Below, piece by piece: positions 17,805 to 27,685 of a DNA stretch of 64,000 bases. The first letter of the stretch is position 1. Each line of letters begins with the position of its first letter. Position numbers and translations under genes: made by a program. The notes beneath the pieces are model-generated. The model was given only the letters and a program-made list of their open reading frames with translations, made no database searches and was not told the origin of the DNA. This stretch comes from Clostridium sp. 1001275B_160808_H3 (GTDB lineage: Bacteria; Bacillota; Clostridia; Clostridiales; Clostridiaceae), in contig NZ_JADNAT010000010.1 in the NCBI RefSeq assembly GCF_015550425.1, positions 57,476-121,475 on the forward strand. Reading direction: 5' to 3'.

Positions 17805-19037
17805 ATGGATATGAAAAATATGTTATTAAAGTATGCAACACTTGCTGTGAAAAAAGGTGTTAATTTGCAAAAAGATCAAGTTTTGCTTGTTAGTTCACCA
17901 GTAGAATGCATAGATTTTGCAAGAGCTATTGCAGAAGTTGCTTACAAAGAAGGTGCCAAAGAAGTTGTTGTTCATTATGGAGATCAAAAATTACAAAGAC
18001 TTAAACTTGAATATGCATCAATGAATACATTAAAAGAAGTACCAAATTGGGTAGCTGAATCATATAACTCATATGCTAGAGAAGGATGTGCTGTAATTTC
18101 AATTTCAGCTTCAGACCCTGATGCTTATAAAGATATTCCTATGGAAAAAATATCAACATTCCAAAAGCATCGTCAATTGGCTTTAAAAGAATACTATGAT
18201 TATTCAATGTCAAACAAGATACGTTGGACTGTTGTATCTGTTCCAACTGAAGCATGGGCATTAAAAATCTTTAAGGACTCTACTTCTGAAGAAGCTGTAT
18301 CAAAACTATGGGATGTAATATTTGATGTAGTTAGATTAAATAACGATGATCCAATTAAAGCTTGGGAAGAACATAACAACAATATAGATAAAAAATTAGA
18401 ATTTTTAAATTCCACTAAGCTTCAGAAACTCCATTATAAAAATTCTAAAGGTACTGATTTAACTATAGAACTACCTGAAGATCATATTTGGCTTGGTGGC
18501 TCAGAAAAATGTAATTCTGGAATAGAATTTAATGCTAATATGCCAACTGAAGAAGTTTTTACTCTTCCTAAAAAACATGGAATTAACGGAACTGTTACTT
18601 CATCAAAACCTTTAAGCTATGGAGGAAACCTAATCAATAATTTCTCCCTAACATTTAAAGATGGAAAAGTTATTGATTTTACCGCTGAAGAAGGGTATGA
18701 ATCATTAAAAGAATTATTAGCTAGTGATGAAGGAGCTAGTTATTTAGGAGAAGTAGCATTAGTTCCTTTTGATTCACCTATTTCAAATTCTAACCTAATT
18801 TTTTATAACACATTATTTGATGAAAATGCAGCTTGCCATCTAGCTTTTGGTAAAGCTTATCCAACTTGTATAATTAATGGAGAAAATTTAAGCAATGATG
18901 AACTTGCTGCTAAAGGTGCAAATGATTCAATAATTCATGTTGATTTTATGATTGGAACAGATGATTTAGACATAACAGGATATACTTCTGATAACACTAA
19001 AGTTAAAATATTTACTTCAGGAAACTGGGCATTTTAA
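17805..19037 (+). CDS. Aminopeptidase, M29 (thermophilic metallopeptidase) family
   Basis: 410 residues, the standard M29 length. Family features include the N-terminal YATLAVKKGVNLQKDQVLLV, the metal-binding E in TAEEGYESL, YLGEVALVPFDSPIS, and the C-terminal HVDFMIGTDDLDITG carrying the final His and Asp ligands. M29 enzymes (AmpS, PepS, aminopeptidase T) are cytosolic dinuclear metal exopeptidases that release N-terminal residues from peptides. GAGGTGAT precedes ATG 17805. Monocistronic; a promoter-sized gap separates it from glsA. Confidence 0.94.
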   Translation: MDMKNMLLKYATLAVKKGVNLQKDQVLLVSSPVECIDFARAIAEVAYKEGAKEVVVHYGDQKLQRLKLEYASMNTLKEVPNWVAESYNSYAREGCAVISISASDPDAYKDIPMEKISTFQKHRQLALKEYYDYSMSNKIRWTVVSVPTEAWALKIFKDSTSEEAVSKLWDVIFDVVRLNNDDPIKAWEEHNNNIDKKLEFLNSTKLQKLHYKNSKGTDLTIELPEDHIWLGGSEKCNSGIEFNANMPTEEVFTLPKKHGINGTVTSSKPLSYGGNLINNFSLTFKDGKVIDFTAEEGYESLKELLASDEGASYLGEVALVPFDSPISNSNLIFYNTLFDENAACHLAFGKAYPTCIINGENLSNDELAAKGANDSIIHVDFMIGTDDLDITGYTSDNTKVKIFTSGNWAF

Positions 19038-19194
19038 TCACTCTTAATATTTCAAAATCTTCAATCATATATTAGTACATATTGAAGTATTTTACTTCTT
19101 ATATATTAATTACTTAAATTTGTTTATACTATGAAAATTATGTATATACTATGTTAATGAGAGGGGTTTTGTTATGTTATTAAAGGAGGAAAAA

Positions 19195-20124
19195 ATGATT
19201 AAAATTTTATTATTAGGTGGAAGTGAATTTGTTTCAGAATCTCTTGCAACCTATTTAATTAGTCGTGGCTACGATATTGATATTTTAACTAGAGGTCTAA
19301 GAAAAATAAATTATTCAGGATACAAAAATCATATTATCTGTGATAGAAGAAATAAGGAAGCTTTAAAAAATGCTTTAAATAATAAAAAATATGATGTAAT
19401 ATTTGATATATCTGCTTACTCAAAGGATGATGTTGAAATTCTATTTTCATATATTAATCCCTCTTCTTTAAAAAGATATATTTTCTGCTCATCTGCAGCA
19501 GTATATATCCCAAGTGCTGAAAATATTAAAGAAGATGCTAATAAAGGAGAAAATTCTACTTGGGGTAGTTATGGATATAATAAATTACAAGCTGAATATT
19601 ATATAAATGAATTAATAAAAAATAATGGATTACATGCAACAATATTTAGACCTACTTATATTTATGGTGAAGGAAATAACTTATATAGAGAATGTTTTTT
19701 CTTTGATAAAATAAAAAATGATGAGGTTATATTAGTTCCGGAAGATGATGTTAAGGTTCAATTTATCCACATCCAAGATTTAGTTAAAGCATTTGAATGT
19801 GCAATATATAATGATAACGATAATAGAGCATATAATTTAACTAGCCCTGATTTATATTCTTGGGATGAAGTGATTAAATCTTGTGCATCTATTTTAAATA
19901 AAGATGCCAAAATCAAAAAAGTTCCTTTATCTAATTCAGAAGTTAGAAGTTACTTCCCTTTTAGAAGCACTAACTTTAATTTAAATATAATGGACCTTAG
20001 GGAAAATGGATTTCATTTACCAGTTATATATTTAAAAGAAGGATTAGAAATGTCATATAAATGGTATGTTGACAAAAAGCCTTTTTACAAAGATTATAAG
20101 CTAGTAAAAGCATTAAATAAATAA
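19195..20124 (+). CDS. NAD-dependent epimerase/dehydratase family protein
   Basis: 309 residues of extended short-chain dehydrogenase type. The nucleotide-binding start is IKILLLGGSEFVSESLATYL, a G-G-x-x-F/G variant of the GxxGxxG loop. The active site YGYNKLQAEYYI keeps Y-x-x-x-K, and the preceding FCSSAAVY supplies the Ser. The family converts nucleotide sugars or similar substrates; the degenerate glycine motif and lack of sugar-pathway neighbours leave the substrate open. ATG 19195 is preferred, with AAAGGAGG 5 nt upstream. An in-frame ATG at 19174 also has a purine-rich site (GAGAGGGG). A terminator follows. Confidence 0.82.
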   Translation: MIKILLLGGSEFVSESLATYLISRGYDIDILTRGLRKINYSGYKNHIICDRRNKEALKNALNNKKYDVIFDISAYSKDDVEILFSYINPSSLKRYIFCSSAAVYIPSAENIKEDANKGENSTWGSYGYNKLQAEYYINELIKNNGLHATIFRPTYIYGEGNNLYRECFFFDKIKNDEVILVPEDDVKVQFIHIQDLVKAFECAIYNDNDNRAYNLTSPDLYSWDEVIKSCASILNKDAKIKKVPLSNSEVRSYFPFRSTNFNLNIMDLRENGFHLPVIYLKEGLEMSYKWYVDKKPFYKDYKLVKALNK

Positions 20125-20173
20125 AAAAATTCGTCTTAAAACTATAATTTACTAGTTAATTTAAATATTTTTA

Positions 20174-20225
20174 AACAAAGAGCACCTAATAAGATACATT
20201 TATTCTTATCAGGTGCTCTTTGCTT
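20174..20225 (+). terminator. Terminator between epimerase and DUF3284 genes
   Basis: Arms AAAGAGCACCTAATAAGA and TCTTATCAGGTGCTCTTT with one mismatch; A-rich and T-rich flanks suit both convergent genes. Confidence 0.8.
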
Positions 20226-20296
20226 ATTATAACATATTCAATTTCTATATAAAGAACGCTATTTTTATAACCAATTATTTATTAGATGGTTAATTT

Positions 20297-20761
20297 TTAT
20301 TCTATTTCGCTTTTAGAACTATTATTTCCTCCATCTCTTCTTTCTAATTCTTGTTCTAATACTGCCTTTATTCCTTGCATCTTAGCTTTTAATTTTTTCT
20401 TTGCATTAAATTTTTGAAATAATAACGTTAATGATGATGTAAATCCCATCATTTCTTGTGTTTCACTTAATAATATCTCTGTAGAATTTGAATCTATTTC
20501 TTTAAATTCATATTTTGAAATATATTTATCATTGCTTATTGAATTTGTTACCTCATATAGCTTATTTTTTTCATATCCAGTTATACGAGTTTCCATTTCA
20601 ATTTTTTGTTTTCCTACTTGTTTTATTACCTTTTTATAACTTACTTCTGTTGGATTTTTATCATTAAACTTTGGCATTTCTTTTTTATTTAAATCAATAA
20701 AAACTTTAAATACTCTTTCTATTGGGTAATCTATTTTTATACCTACATTATAATTACTCAT
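20297..20761 (-). CDS. SRPBCC-fold protein, DUF3284-like
   Basis: 154 residues. The layout is that of a START/SRPBCC ligand-binding domain: a first strand followed by YPIERVFKVFIDL, several amphipathic strands (METRITGYEKNKLYEV, SKYEFKEIDSNSTEILL), and a long C-terminal helix ending with LEQELERRDGG. It resembles the DUF3284 family of Firmicutes, whose function is unknown. No membrane segment or signal is present. Convergent with the epimerase gene, separated by a terminator. The short polar tail after residue 140 is likely disordered. Confidence 0.7.
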   Translation of the reverse strand: MSNYNVGIKIDYPIERVFKVFIDLNKKEMPKFNDKNPTEVSYKKVIKQVGKQKIEMETRITGYEKNKLYEVTNSISNDKYISKYEFKEIDSNSTEILLSETQEMMGFTSSLTLLFQKFNAKKKLKAKMQGIKAVLEQELERRDGGNNSSKSEIE

Positions 20762-20867
20762 TTATAATCCCCCTATATAACTTATAATCATAATAATATT
20801 ATTACATCTTTTTGAGTAAATTGCTATAAAAAATAAAAGGATTACATCCTTTTATTTTTTATAGTTA

Positions 20868-21032
20868 TTAATTCTTCTCTTCAGATCTTGGTTTATTTTT
20901 ACCAAGCTTTCTAGATTCCTTAGAATATCCAACTTCATCAGCAGTTTCCATCTTCATTTTTTTTAGTTCTGTTTTAGTTTTTTGCCCTGCTTTTTTATTT
21001 TTTTTAGAATTTTTATTGTTTTTATGTGCCAT
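20868..21032 (-). CDS. Small basic protein, possibly spore-protein-like
   Basis: 54 residues, missed by length cut-offs but with an excellent ribosome-binding site (TAGGAGGTG, 7 nt before ATG 21032). The first 20 residues are Lys/Asn-rich (MAHKNNKNSKKNKKAGQKTK). The core TELKKMKMETADEVGYS resembles the L-K-x-E-x-A-x-E-L/V-G helix of alpha/beta-type small acid-soluble spore proteins, but the second conserved half (the SVGGxMV block) is missing. It could be a minor spore protein, another nucleic-acid-binding peptide, or neither. It lies between the GDPD and DUF3284 genes on the same strand. Confidence 0.6.
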   Translation of the reverse strand: MAHKNNKNSKKNKKAGQKTKTELKKMKMETADEVGYSKESRKLGKNKPRSEEKN

Positions 21033-21109
21033 ATAAAAACACCTCCTACCTCATATATATTTTCAAGATATTTAGGTATTTTTATTCTAAATAATGACTT
21101 ATTTTTTTA

Positions 21110-21925
21110 TTATTCTTCGTATATTATATTATCACAATTTTCTTTTATTTTTTCTAAATCAGTTGTTGCTTTTACAGTCCATCCTAATATAGGAACATTT
21201 CTTTTACGTTGAAATTTAACTACAGCTTTTGGCAAATAATCAACTTCATATGCTATAAAAGCTGGTTTACTTTCGAAATTTAAAAGTAAATTTCTCAATG
21301 CAAACTTTTTGTATCCAGGCAAATCAGAATCATCAAAAGATCCTGCTAATTGTCCCCTAGGTATTTCTGGAGCATTCTTTTTAAACCAGGATAAAACAAA
21401 TGGATTAAAGGCTTGAACAGCTACATCTCCATTATAATCCTTTATTATACTATAAACTTCACTTTCAAGGATTCCAACTTTATCCTCATTTTTTATTTCA
21501 ATAAGTAATGGAACTTTTCCATCTATAAGTTCTAAAACTTCATTTAAAGTAGGTATATATTCATTGGTATTTAAGAGTTTTAAATCTAAAATATCTATAT
21601 AGTCTAATTCATTTAAATTTTTATTTGATCCCGTCATTCTCTCTAAATTATAATCATGAAACACAACAACTTTGTTGTCTTTAGTTAACTGAACATCTAA
21701 TTCTATAGCGACATTTTCATCAATAGAATTTTTAAATGCTTTTAAAGAATTTTCAGGTATTTCATTATTATTATGTAGACCTCTATGAGATATTTTAATA
21801 TTCTTAATCCATTCTAAACTTCCATCTTCTATGGGAGTTGCTTTAGTTAATAAAAACATACTTATTAAACATATTAATACTATTCCTAAAACAATAGATG
21901 AAATTATAATTATTTTTTTCTTCAT
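21110..21925 (-). CDS. Glycerophosphodiester phosphodiesterase, membrane-anchored
   Basis: 271 residues. One N-terminal membrane helix (4-25) places the enzyme outside the cell. The GDPD barrel is clear: SHRGLHNNNEIPENSLKAF (His-Arg and Glu-Asn motif), IELDVQLTKDNKVVVFHDYNLERMTG (Glu-x-Asp metal ligands and catalytic His), IEIKNED and the C-terminal ILGWTV. These enzymes split glycerophosphodiesters, including teichoic-acid or lipid head groups, into glycerol-3-phosphate and an alcohol. ATG 21925 has AGGAGAAG upstream; an in-frame codon at 21958 gives a longer but unsupported N-terminus. Confidence 0.92.
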   Translation of the reverse strand: MKKKIIIISSIVLGIVLICLISMFLLTKATPIEDGSLEWIKNIKISHRGLHNNNEIPENSLKAFKNSIDENVAIELDVQLTKDNKVVVFHDYNLERMTGSNKNLNELDYIDILDLKLLNTNEYIPTLNEVLELIDGKVPLLIEIKNEDKVGILESEVYSIIKDYNGDVAVQAFNPFVLSWFKKNAPEIPRGQLAGSFDDSDLPGYKKFALRNLLLNFESKPAFIAYEVDYLPKAVVKFQRKRNVPILGWTVKATTDLEKIKENCDNIIYEE

Positions 21926-22002
21926 AAATCTTCTCCTAATATTCAATTTTAAAACCATTAATTGCCATAATAAAATTATATCACTTAATTTTCTAAAAAA
22001 CA

Positions 22003-22032
22003 GTAGCTGTCTAAAAATTTAGACAGCTTATA
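22003..22032 (-). terminator. Terminator after isocitrate dehydrogenase gene
   Basis: Arms TAGCTGTCTAAA and TTTAGACAGCTTA around a 2-nt loop, just beyond the gene end on the minus strand. Confidence 0.75.
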
Positions 22033-22042
22033 CTACTATTCT

Positions 22043-23260
22043 TTATTTATTTTTATAAAACTCTTCTAATCTAATTCTTATTTGCTTTATAAAATCATAA
22101 GAATTAGTTACTGTAATATCTTCTAAATCTGATAAAAGAGCCAAATCTTTTGTCATATATCCTTCATTAATTGTCTTTATAGATACTTCTTCTAATTTAT
22201 TTGCAAATTCTACTAATTCATTTAAATTATCTAGTTCTCCTCTTTTTCTTAATGCACCTGACCAAGCAAATATTGTTGCTATAGAATTAGTAGATGTTTC
22301 TTTTCCTGCTAGATGATTGTAATAATGTCTTTGCACAGTTCCATGAGCTGCTTCATATTCATAATATCCTTCTGGTGAAACTAGTACTGAAGTCATCATT
22401 GCAAGAGACCCAAAAGCAGTTGCCACCATATCACTCATAACATCACCATCATAGTTTTTGCATGCCCATATGTATCCTCCCTTTGATTTTATAACTCTTG
22501 CTATTGCATCATCAATTAATGTATAGAAATACTCTATATTAAGCTCATTAAACTTCTCTTTATATTCTTTATCAAATATATCTTGAAATATATCTTTAAA
22601 GGTATGATCGTATTTCTTGGAAATAGTATCCTTTGATGCAAACCATAAATCTTGCTTTGTATCAACTGCAAAGTTAAAACAACTTCTAGCAAAACTTTCT
22701 ATAGATTTATTTAAATTATGCATTCCTAAAACTACCCCATCACCCTCAAAGTTATGGATAAGCTCTCTTACCTCTTCTCCAGATTCATTAGTAAAAACTA
22801 ATTCTACTTTTCCCTTCTCTTCAATCTTCATTTCTATATCCCTATATACGTCTCCATAAGCATGTCTTGCTATAGTAATAGGTTCTTTCCATGTTCTCAC
22901 ATAAGGTTTTATAGAATCAATTATTATGGGTGCTCTAAAAACTGTACCATCTAAAATAGCTCTTATAGTTCCATTAGGGCTTTTCCACATTTCCTTTAAA
23001 TTATATTCTTTGACCCTTGCTGCATTAGGCGTAATTGTAGCACATTTTACTCCTACACCATACTTTTTTATTGCTTCTGCTGCATCTACAGTAATACTAT
23101 CATTAGTCTTATTTCTATACTCTAATCCTAAATCATAGTACTCTGTTTTTAAATCAATAAATGGATTTAACAATTCATCTTTTATAATGCCCCATAGAAT
23201 CCTCGTCATTTCATCTCCATCCATTTCAACTAATGGTGTTATCATCTTTATTTTACTCAT
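22043..23260 (-). CDS. icd: NADP-dependent isocitrate dehydrogenase, eukaryote-like (type II)
   Basis: 405 residues. It oxidises isocitrate to 2-oxoglutarate and CO2 with NADP. The sequence follows the homodimeric type II group that includes mitochondrial enzymes: [20 protein letters not shown] at the N-terminus, [18 protein letters not shown], the substrate segment [19 protein letters not shown], and [17 protein letters not shown] with the metal Asp residues. The E. coli type I enzyme differs strongly here. [10 protein letters not shown] supplies the NADP loop. GGGGGGC lies before ATG 23260. It stands alone, with no aconitase or citrate synthase in view, so its role is probably glutamate supply in an incomplete TCA cycle. 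Confidence 0.94.
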   Translation of the reverse strand: MSKIKMITPLVEMDGDEMTRILWGIIKDELLNPFIDLKTEYYDLGLEYRNKTNDSITVDAAEAIKKYGVGVKCATITPNAARVKEYNLKEMWKSPNGTIRAILDGTVFRAPIIIDSIKPYVRTWKEPITIARHAYGDVYRDIEMKIEEKGKVELVFTNESGEEVRELIHNFEGDGVVLGMHNLNKSIESFARSCFNFAVDTKQDLWFASKDTISKKYDHTFKDIFQDIFDKEYKEKFNELNIEYFYTLIDDAIARVIKSKGGYIWACKNYDGDVMSDMVATAFGSLAMMTSVLVSPEGYYEYEAAHGTVQRHYYNHLAGKETSTNSIATIFAWSGALRKRGELDNLNELVEFANKLEEVSIKTINEGYMTKDLALLSDLEDITVTNSYDFIKQIRIRLEEFYKNK

Positions 23261-23406
23261 GTTTAGCCCCCCAATATTTAATTTTTAATAAGCTAATTAT
23301 ACATTATAAGTTTATTTTTTACAATTAAGTTTATTATTGTGTCTATTTACATAGAATATTTACTATGTTTAATAATAAATGATAACTTAAATAATTTAAG
23401 GTTATT

Positions 23407-23464
23407 TATAATAAATAAAAAATCTGATACTAAAATATTTATAATTTTAGTATCAGATTATTAT
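23407..23464 (-). terminator. Terminator after yeiH-like gene
   Basis: Arms AATCTGATACTAAAAT and ATTTTAGTATCAGATT, perfect 16-bp stem. Confidence 0.88.
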
Positions 23465-23482
23465 TTTATTTAATATTTATTT

Positions 23483-24523
23483 CTAGAAGAAAATGGCTAT
23501 TAATATTATAGCAAATATTATTTGACTGACTCCTACTGCTCCTCCATATAACATTGCTTTTGGCCCTTCTTTTATTAAATCATTTATTTTAACTCTCATT
23601 CCTATTCCTGCTAATGCTATAATTTCAAAATTACTACTAATCCATTTAAACATAGAAGATATAAACTGTGGTACAACACCTATAGTATATAATATACAAA
23701 TTATAAAGAAACCATTTATGAACCATGGAATATTAATTTTTCTCTTTTTAGCTACATTACTACTATCCTTTTTTTCTTCCTTACTAACTTTAATTTCTGA
23801 TTCTTCATTACCAGAAGATTCTTTAGATAAATCTATTTTTTCAAAAACTAATACAATTGCAACTAATAATATTATTCTTATAATTTTAAATACCGTTGCT
23901 AATTTTACAACATCATCTGAAACAAATTTCGCTGAACCTATTACTTGCCCTACTGATTGTAATATTCCCCCCATCATAGCTGATGTTTGAAGTGTTTCAT
24001 TATTATATAATGCCGCAGTTATAAATGGTAGTAAAATCATTAAAATAGTTCCTATAACATTTACTATTGTTATAGATATTACTTTATCAGAATCATCAGC
24101 ATCTATAACTGGTGCTGTTGCACCTATTGCAGATGAACCACAAACTGCATTTCCTGATGACATAAGCAAACAATATTTTCTATTAAATTTAAGTTTTCTT
24201 CCTATCCAATATGTTATTATAATTGTTAATGTCATTTGTAAAATAACAAAAATAAGTCCATTAAAGCCAAGACCTAATATCTCACCTAGATTTAAATTCG
24301 CACCCATAAGAACTATAGAATAATTTAAAAGATCTTTTTCTGCAAATTTAGTACCATTATCATATTTATTTCCTTTAAATATTGTATTTCCTACTATTAT
24401 ACCTATAAATATAGCAAAACTTGCAGCTCCTACTGTAGAAAATTTTTTCCCTAATACTTCTGAAATAACACCTATAATTAAGCAAATTATAAGTCCAGGT
24501 AATATGCTTTTTACTTTTTTCAC
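23483..24523 (-). CDS. YeiH-family putative sulfate exporter
   Basis: 346 residues with about ten membrane helices. Family features: LPGLIICLIIGVISEVLGKKF at the start, NYSIVLMGANLNLGEI in helix 3, the conserved MSSGNAVCGSSAIGATAPVI, and near the end LAGIGMRVKINDLIKEGPKAMLYG. These are the marks of UPF0324/YeiH. Members are proposed to export sulfate or handle sulfonate-derived anions. A hydrophilic loop around 225-255 (SSGNEESEIKVSKEEKKDSS) is cytoplasmic by charge. GTG start with GAGGTG upstream. The LysR-type gene directly upstream is its likely regulator, as with E. coli yeiE-yeiH. Confidence 0.88.
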   Translation of the reverse strand: MKKVKSILPGLIICLIIGVISEVLGKKFSTVGAASFAIFIGIIVGNTIFKGNKYDNGTKFAEKDLLNYSIVLMGANLNLGEILGLGFNGLIFVILQMTLTIIITYWIGRKLKFNRKYCLLMSSGNAVCGSSAIGATAPVIDADDSDKVISITIVNVIGTILMILLPFITAALYNNETLQTSAMMGGILQSVGQVIGSAKFVSDDVVKLATVFKIIRIILLVAIVLVFEKIDLSKESSGNEESEIKVSKEEKKDSSNVAKKRKINIPWFINGFFIICILYTIGVVPQFISSMFKWISSNFEIIALAGIGMRVKINDLIKEGPKAMLYGGAVGVSQIIFAIILIAIFF

Positions 24524-24648
24524 TATGTACTCACCTCAAAATCTATAAATTTTATATATCTTTGTTACGACCTTATTATAGATGTTATTTACTTAAAGGT
24601 AAAATATTATTACTTTATTATTATAATAACTATTTACTTATATATCCT

Positions 24649-25530
24649 TTATCTTTTATCTCTTATATATTCTATAAACATATTAATATTATTAGATATA
24701 AATTTATCTTTATGCATTATTAAATATAAATCTCTCTCAATTTTCCCTTCTTCAAGTCTAAAATAAAATAATTTTCCTGCATTAACTTGCTCCTCTATCA
24801 CTCTATATGAAACACATCCTACTCCAAGATTTGCCTCAACAGTTCTTTTTATAGCTTCCGTATTACCTAACTCTAAAAAAGTATTAAATTTTATTTTATT
24901 CTTTTTAAAAAATAATTCTGTGTGTTCTCTTGTTCCACTTCCTACTTCTCTCATAATTAATTTTTGATCTTCTAACATTTTTCCTGATACTATTTGTAAA
25001 TTTTTTAATTCATTTTCATCTCCACAAATAAATACTAATTCATCCTTCCATTCAACTTCTCTTATTATTTCTTCTGAATGGATTTCACCTTCAACAAATG
25101 CAAGATCTATTTTATTTTCTAAAATTAAATTTTCAATATTTTTTGTATTTTCAATAATTAAAGATATTTCAATATCCCTAAACTTACTAGAAAAATCCTT
25201 AATTATATAAGGAAGTATATATGTTCCAATCGTTGTACTTGCTCCAATAATAATCTTACCTTTTTTATTATCTGTAAATTCTCTTAAACTTTTAAACCCT
25301 TCATCATATAAATTTAAAATTCTTCTTGTATAATTTAAAAAAACCTCTCCTTCATGAGTTAAAAATAATTTTTTACCTATTCTATCAAACAGCTTTACAC
25401 CAAGCTCTGCTTCCAATTCATTTATGCTTTGACTAATTGAAGGTTGACTTATATACATTTCCTTTGCTACTTTTGTCATATTTAAGTGTTTAGCAGTTTC
25501 ATAAAATATCTTAAGTTTCCTAAAATTCAT
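24649..25530 (-). CDS. LysR-family transcriptional regulator
   Basis: 293 residues, typical LysR size. The N-terminal winged helix reads FYETAKHLNMTKVAKEMYISQPSIS with SINELEAELGVKLFDRIGKKL; the C-terminal half (90-293) is the two-lobed effector domain (IIGASTTIGTYILPYIIKDF). It most resembles the CysL/YeiE subgroup, whose targets handle sulfur compounds. It lies on the same strand 125 bp upstream of the exporter gene, a common arrangement in this pair. The effector cannot be predicted. Confidence 0.9.
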   Translation of the reverse strand: MNFRKLKIFYETAKHLNMTKVAKEMYISQPSISQSINELEAELGVKLFDRIGKKLFLTHEGEVFLNYTRRILNLYDEGFKSLREFTDNKKGKIIIGASTTIGTYILPYIIKDFSSKFRDIEISLIIENTKNIENLILENKIDLAFVEGEIHSEEIIREVEWKDELVFICGDENELKNLQIVSGKMLEDQKLIMREVGSGTREHTELFFKKNKIKFNTFLELGNTEAIKRTVEANLGVGCVSYRVIEEQVNAGKLFYFRLEEGKIERDLYLIMHKDKFISNNINMFIEYIRDKR

Positions 25531-25555
25531 GGTTTAAACCCCTTTCTCATAAATA

Positions 25556-25586
25556 GAAGAACTCAGCAATTGCTGAGTTCCATAAT
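25556..25586 (-). terminator. Terminator after small membrane-protein gene
   Basis: Arms GAACTCAGCAA and TTGCTGAGTTC, perfect palindrome; lies just beyond the small membrane-protein gene and before lysR. Confidence 0.82.
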
Positions 25587-25589
25587 AAA

Positions 25590-25877
25590 TTATTTATTTA
25601 AATCTTCATATTCTACATCAATTACTTCTCCAACAGAATCATCAACACGATTTGAATAATCATTATTTAAGTTTGATTTAGTCTCGTAGCTATAACTATT
25701 ATTGGTTGATTTCTTCCTCCTTTTACTATCAAAGTATCCTTTTATCTTAAATACTATATATAAAACTATTATAAAAGGTAATATCCATACCAAAAGTTGG
25801 ATAGCTAAAGCTGAAACCAATCCAATTATTAAAACTCCGCCTACTAAGTACAATCCTGTTTTTAATCCACTACTCAT
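25590..25877 (-). CDS. Small membrane protein of unknown function
   Basis: 95 residues. Two adjacent hydrophobic segments (about 6-25 and 27-45: TGLYLVGGVLIIGLVSALAI and LLVWILPFIIVLYIVF) form a hairpin, followed by a basic stretch (KGYFDSKRRKKS) and an acidic, polar cytoplasmic tail. I do not recognise the family. GAGGTAGG precedes the ATG, and a -10 like GGTATAATACC is visible near 25930 on the minus strand. It has its own terminator, so it is probably monocistronic. Confidence 0.7.
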   Translation of the reverse strand: MSSGLKTGLYLVGGVLIIGLVSALAIQLLVWILPFIIVLYIVFKIKGYFDSKRRKKSTNNSYSYETKSNLNNDYSNRVDDSVGEVIDVEYEDLNK

Positions 25878-26005
25878 AATAAACCTACCTCTTTATTTTA
25901 TATTGTTAGTTTTCGCTACAATAAAGGTATTATACCATAAGAAAAAAACTTTTTCAATAAGAGATATTTCTTATTTCTTTAAAAGGTTTATTATAACTCT
26001 TATTA

Positions 26006-27439
26006 TTATTTTGATGTATTTTTATCTTTCTTTGCAATTTTAGGTAAAATAGCTCCTAAACCTAATAATACAAGTATTGTTATTACAGTAAGAGAAATTT
26101 GGAACCACCATTCACCTGAATATGTTTCAACTCCTTTTGGGAATATACCCATTACACAGGCAAATGCTGTAAATATAAAGCACCAAATTCCAAATCCTAA
26201 AGCTACTTTATTATTTCTTACAAATTTATAATCTGAATTAAACTTATCTGAAAGCTTTTTAAGCATTATAAACGCTAAGAATACCCATAAATATCTTAAT
26301 GGCATTACTACTGAATTAAGTTTTAATAACCAATCGAATAATGCATTCATATCACCAATACCTAATGCTGGAACCATAATTAATATACCAACTAATATAG
26401 CAGTCATAGCATATCCATTTATAGGAGCACCGTATTTATTAGTCTTAGTTAATTTTCTTGGTATATAGTTTTCATCAGCATCTCCAATTAAAACCTTAAG
26501 TGGTGCATCTATTGAAAATACTAATGCTGATATTTGTGCAAGCATATTTGCTATTGCATAAACTATTAAAAATAAATTTCCTAATCCATAATATTCACCT
26601 AACATCTTAAATGCATAGTATTGACCATTCATCAATAAATCCTTTGGGATATTGTTGGAATCAAACATCATTGCCATAGCCATTGATCCAAGTAAAGCTG
26701 AAACAGCAACCATAGCAGCTAGTACTATCATCCCTCTTGGAAATTCCTTACTAGGTTTACTCATATTATTTACATATGGAGATATTTTTTCAGCGCCTCC
26801 AACTGCAAAAACTAGCATTGATAATGTTGTAAAGTATGTAAAGTCAAAATTAGGTATAATTGATTCCCATGTTATATTTGTTGTAGCTATTTCTACTCCT
26901 CTTATAGCAGGTGCTGCTACCATTAATAATATGTATAGCATAGACATTACAAAAACTGAAGTACCTGCAATAGTACCAATTTTCTTTAGAGATGTAATAC
27001 CTCTAGATGCTACCCATAAAAATGCTAAAAATACTACAAGTGTTAAACTTTGTGCTACAAGCGTATTCATATTGCTTATAAAAGTTCCATCTTGTTTTAC
27101 AGCCCATCCAAGTGCTATTAAAACAGCCTGAGGCTTTTGAGCTAAGTAAGGTACATGTACTACCCAATAAGTCCACCCAGCAAAATATGCTAAAGTTGGT
27201 CCCATAGTTTGTCTAATCCATGTGCTTACTCCTCCTTTTCCATCTTTAAAAGTTGAACCTAATTCACCAACCATTAAAGCATAAGGAACAAAATATAAAC
27301 CAATTATTAATATCCATGATACAACTACAGTTAAGCCTTGATTTGCAAAGTTATTTACCACATTTCCAAATCCCCAAACTGATACAAATGCCATTAATGC
27401 TAAGTTGTACCACCTAATCTTTTTAGCGTCTTCTCCCAT
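26006..27439 (-). CDS. APC-superfamily amino-acid permease (glutamate/GABA antiporter-like)
   Basis: 477 residues, about 12 membrane helices. The N-terminal WYNLALMAFVSVWGFGNVVN is the unwound TM1 substrate region of APC transporters, followed by ELGSTFKDGKGGVSTWIRQ and the TM6 block FAVGGAEKISPYVNNM. It looks closest to the glutamate:GABA antiporter/YjeM branch, but the exact substrate cannot be read. GGAGGCG lies before ATG 27439. The C-terminus is short and lysine-rich. No decarboxylase is beside it, so an acid-resistance role has no direct support. Confidence 0.8.
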   Translation of the reverse strand: MGEDAKKIRWYNLALMAFVSVWGFGNVVNNFANQGLTVVVSWILIIGLYFVPYALMVGELGSTFKDGKGGVSTWIRQTMGPTLAYFAGWTYWVVHVPYLAQKPQAVLIALGWAVKQDGTFISNMNTLVAQSLTLVVFLAFLWVASRGITSLKKIGTIAGTSVFVMSMLYILLMVAAPAIRGVEIATTNITWESIIPNFDFTYFTTLSMLVFAVGGAEKISPYVNNMSKPSKEFPRGMIVLAAMVAVSALLGSMAMAMMFDSNNIPKDLLMNGQYYAFKMLGEYYGLGNLFLIVYAIANMLAQISALVFSIDAPLKVLIGDADENYIPRKLTKTNKYGAPINGYAMTAILVGILIMVPALGIGDMNALFDWLLKLNSVVMPLRYLWVFLAFIMLKKLSDKFNSDYKFVRNNKVALGFGIWCFIFTAFACVMGIFPKGVETYSGEWWFQISLTVITILVLLGLGAILPKIAKKDKNTSK

Positions 27440-27685
27440 AACGCGCCTCCTTAAACTTTCGGGTATTAATAAAAATATTAATCCATAATCATTTTACCAA
27501 CAGCAATATATTCCTACAATAAAAAATATTTTATTCATCTAGATTTTTTTATTATATTAGCATTTTTTTAATATTTTATTGATAATATTAAACATTTTAT
27601 TATCCATTTATAATATATTATTACAATTCCCTAAAAATTCTTATCATATTACAAAATGTAAAAGTCTTATTAAATATTTTATATT

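Noticed and set aside
26652..27131. Open frame of 159 codons antisense to the amino-acid permease
   Set aside because: No ribosome-binding site and hydrophobic composition due to the opposite strand.
16710..27439. glsA plus APC permease as an acid-resistance system
   Set aside because: The genes are 8 kb apart in separate transcripts with no shared control visible.
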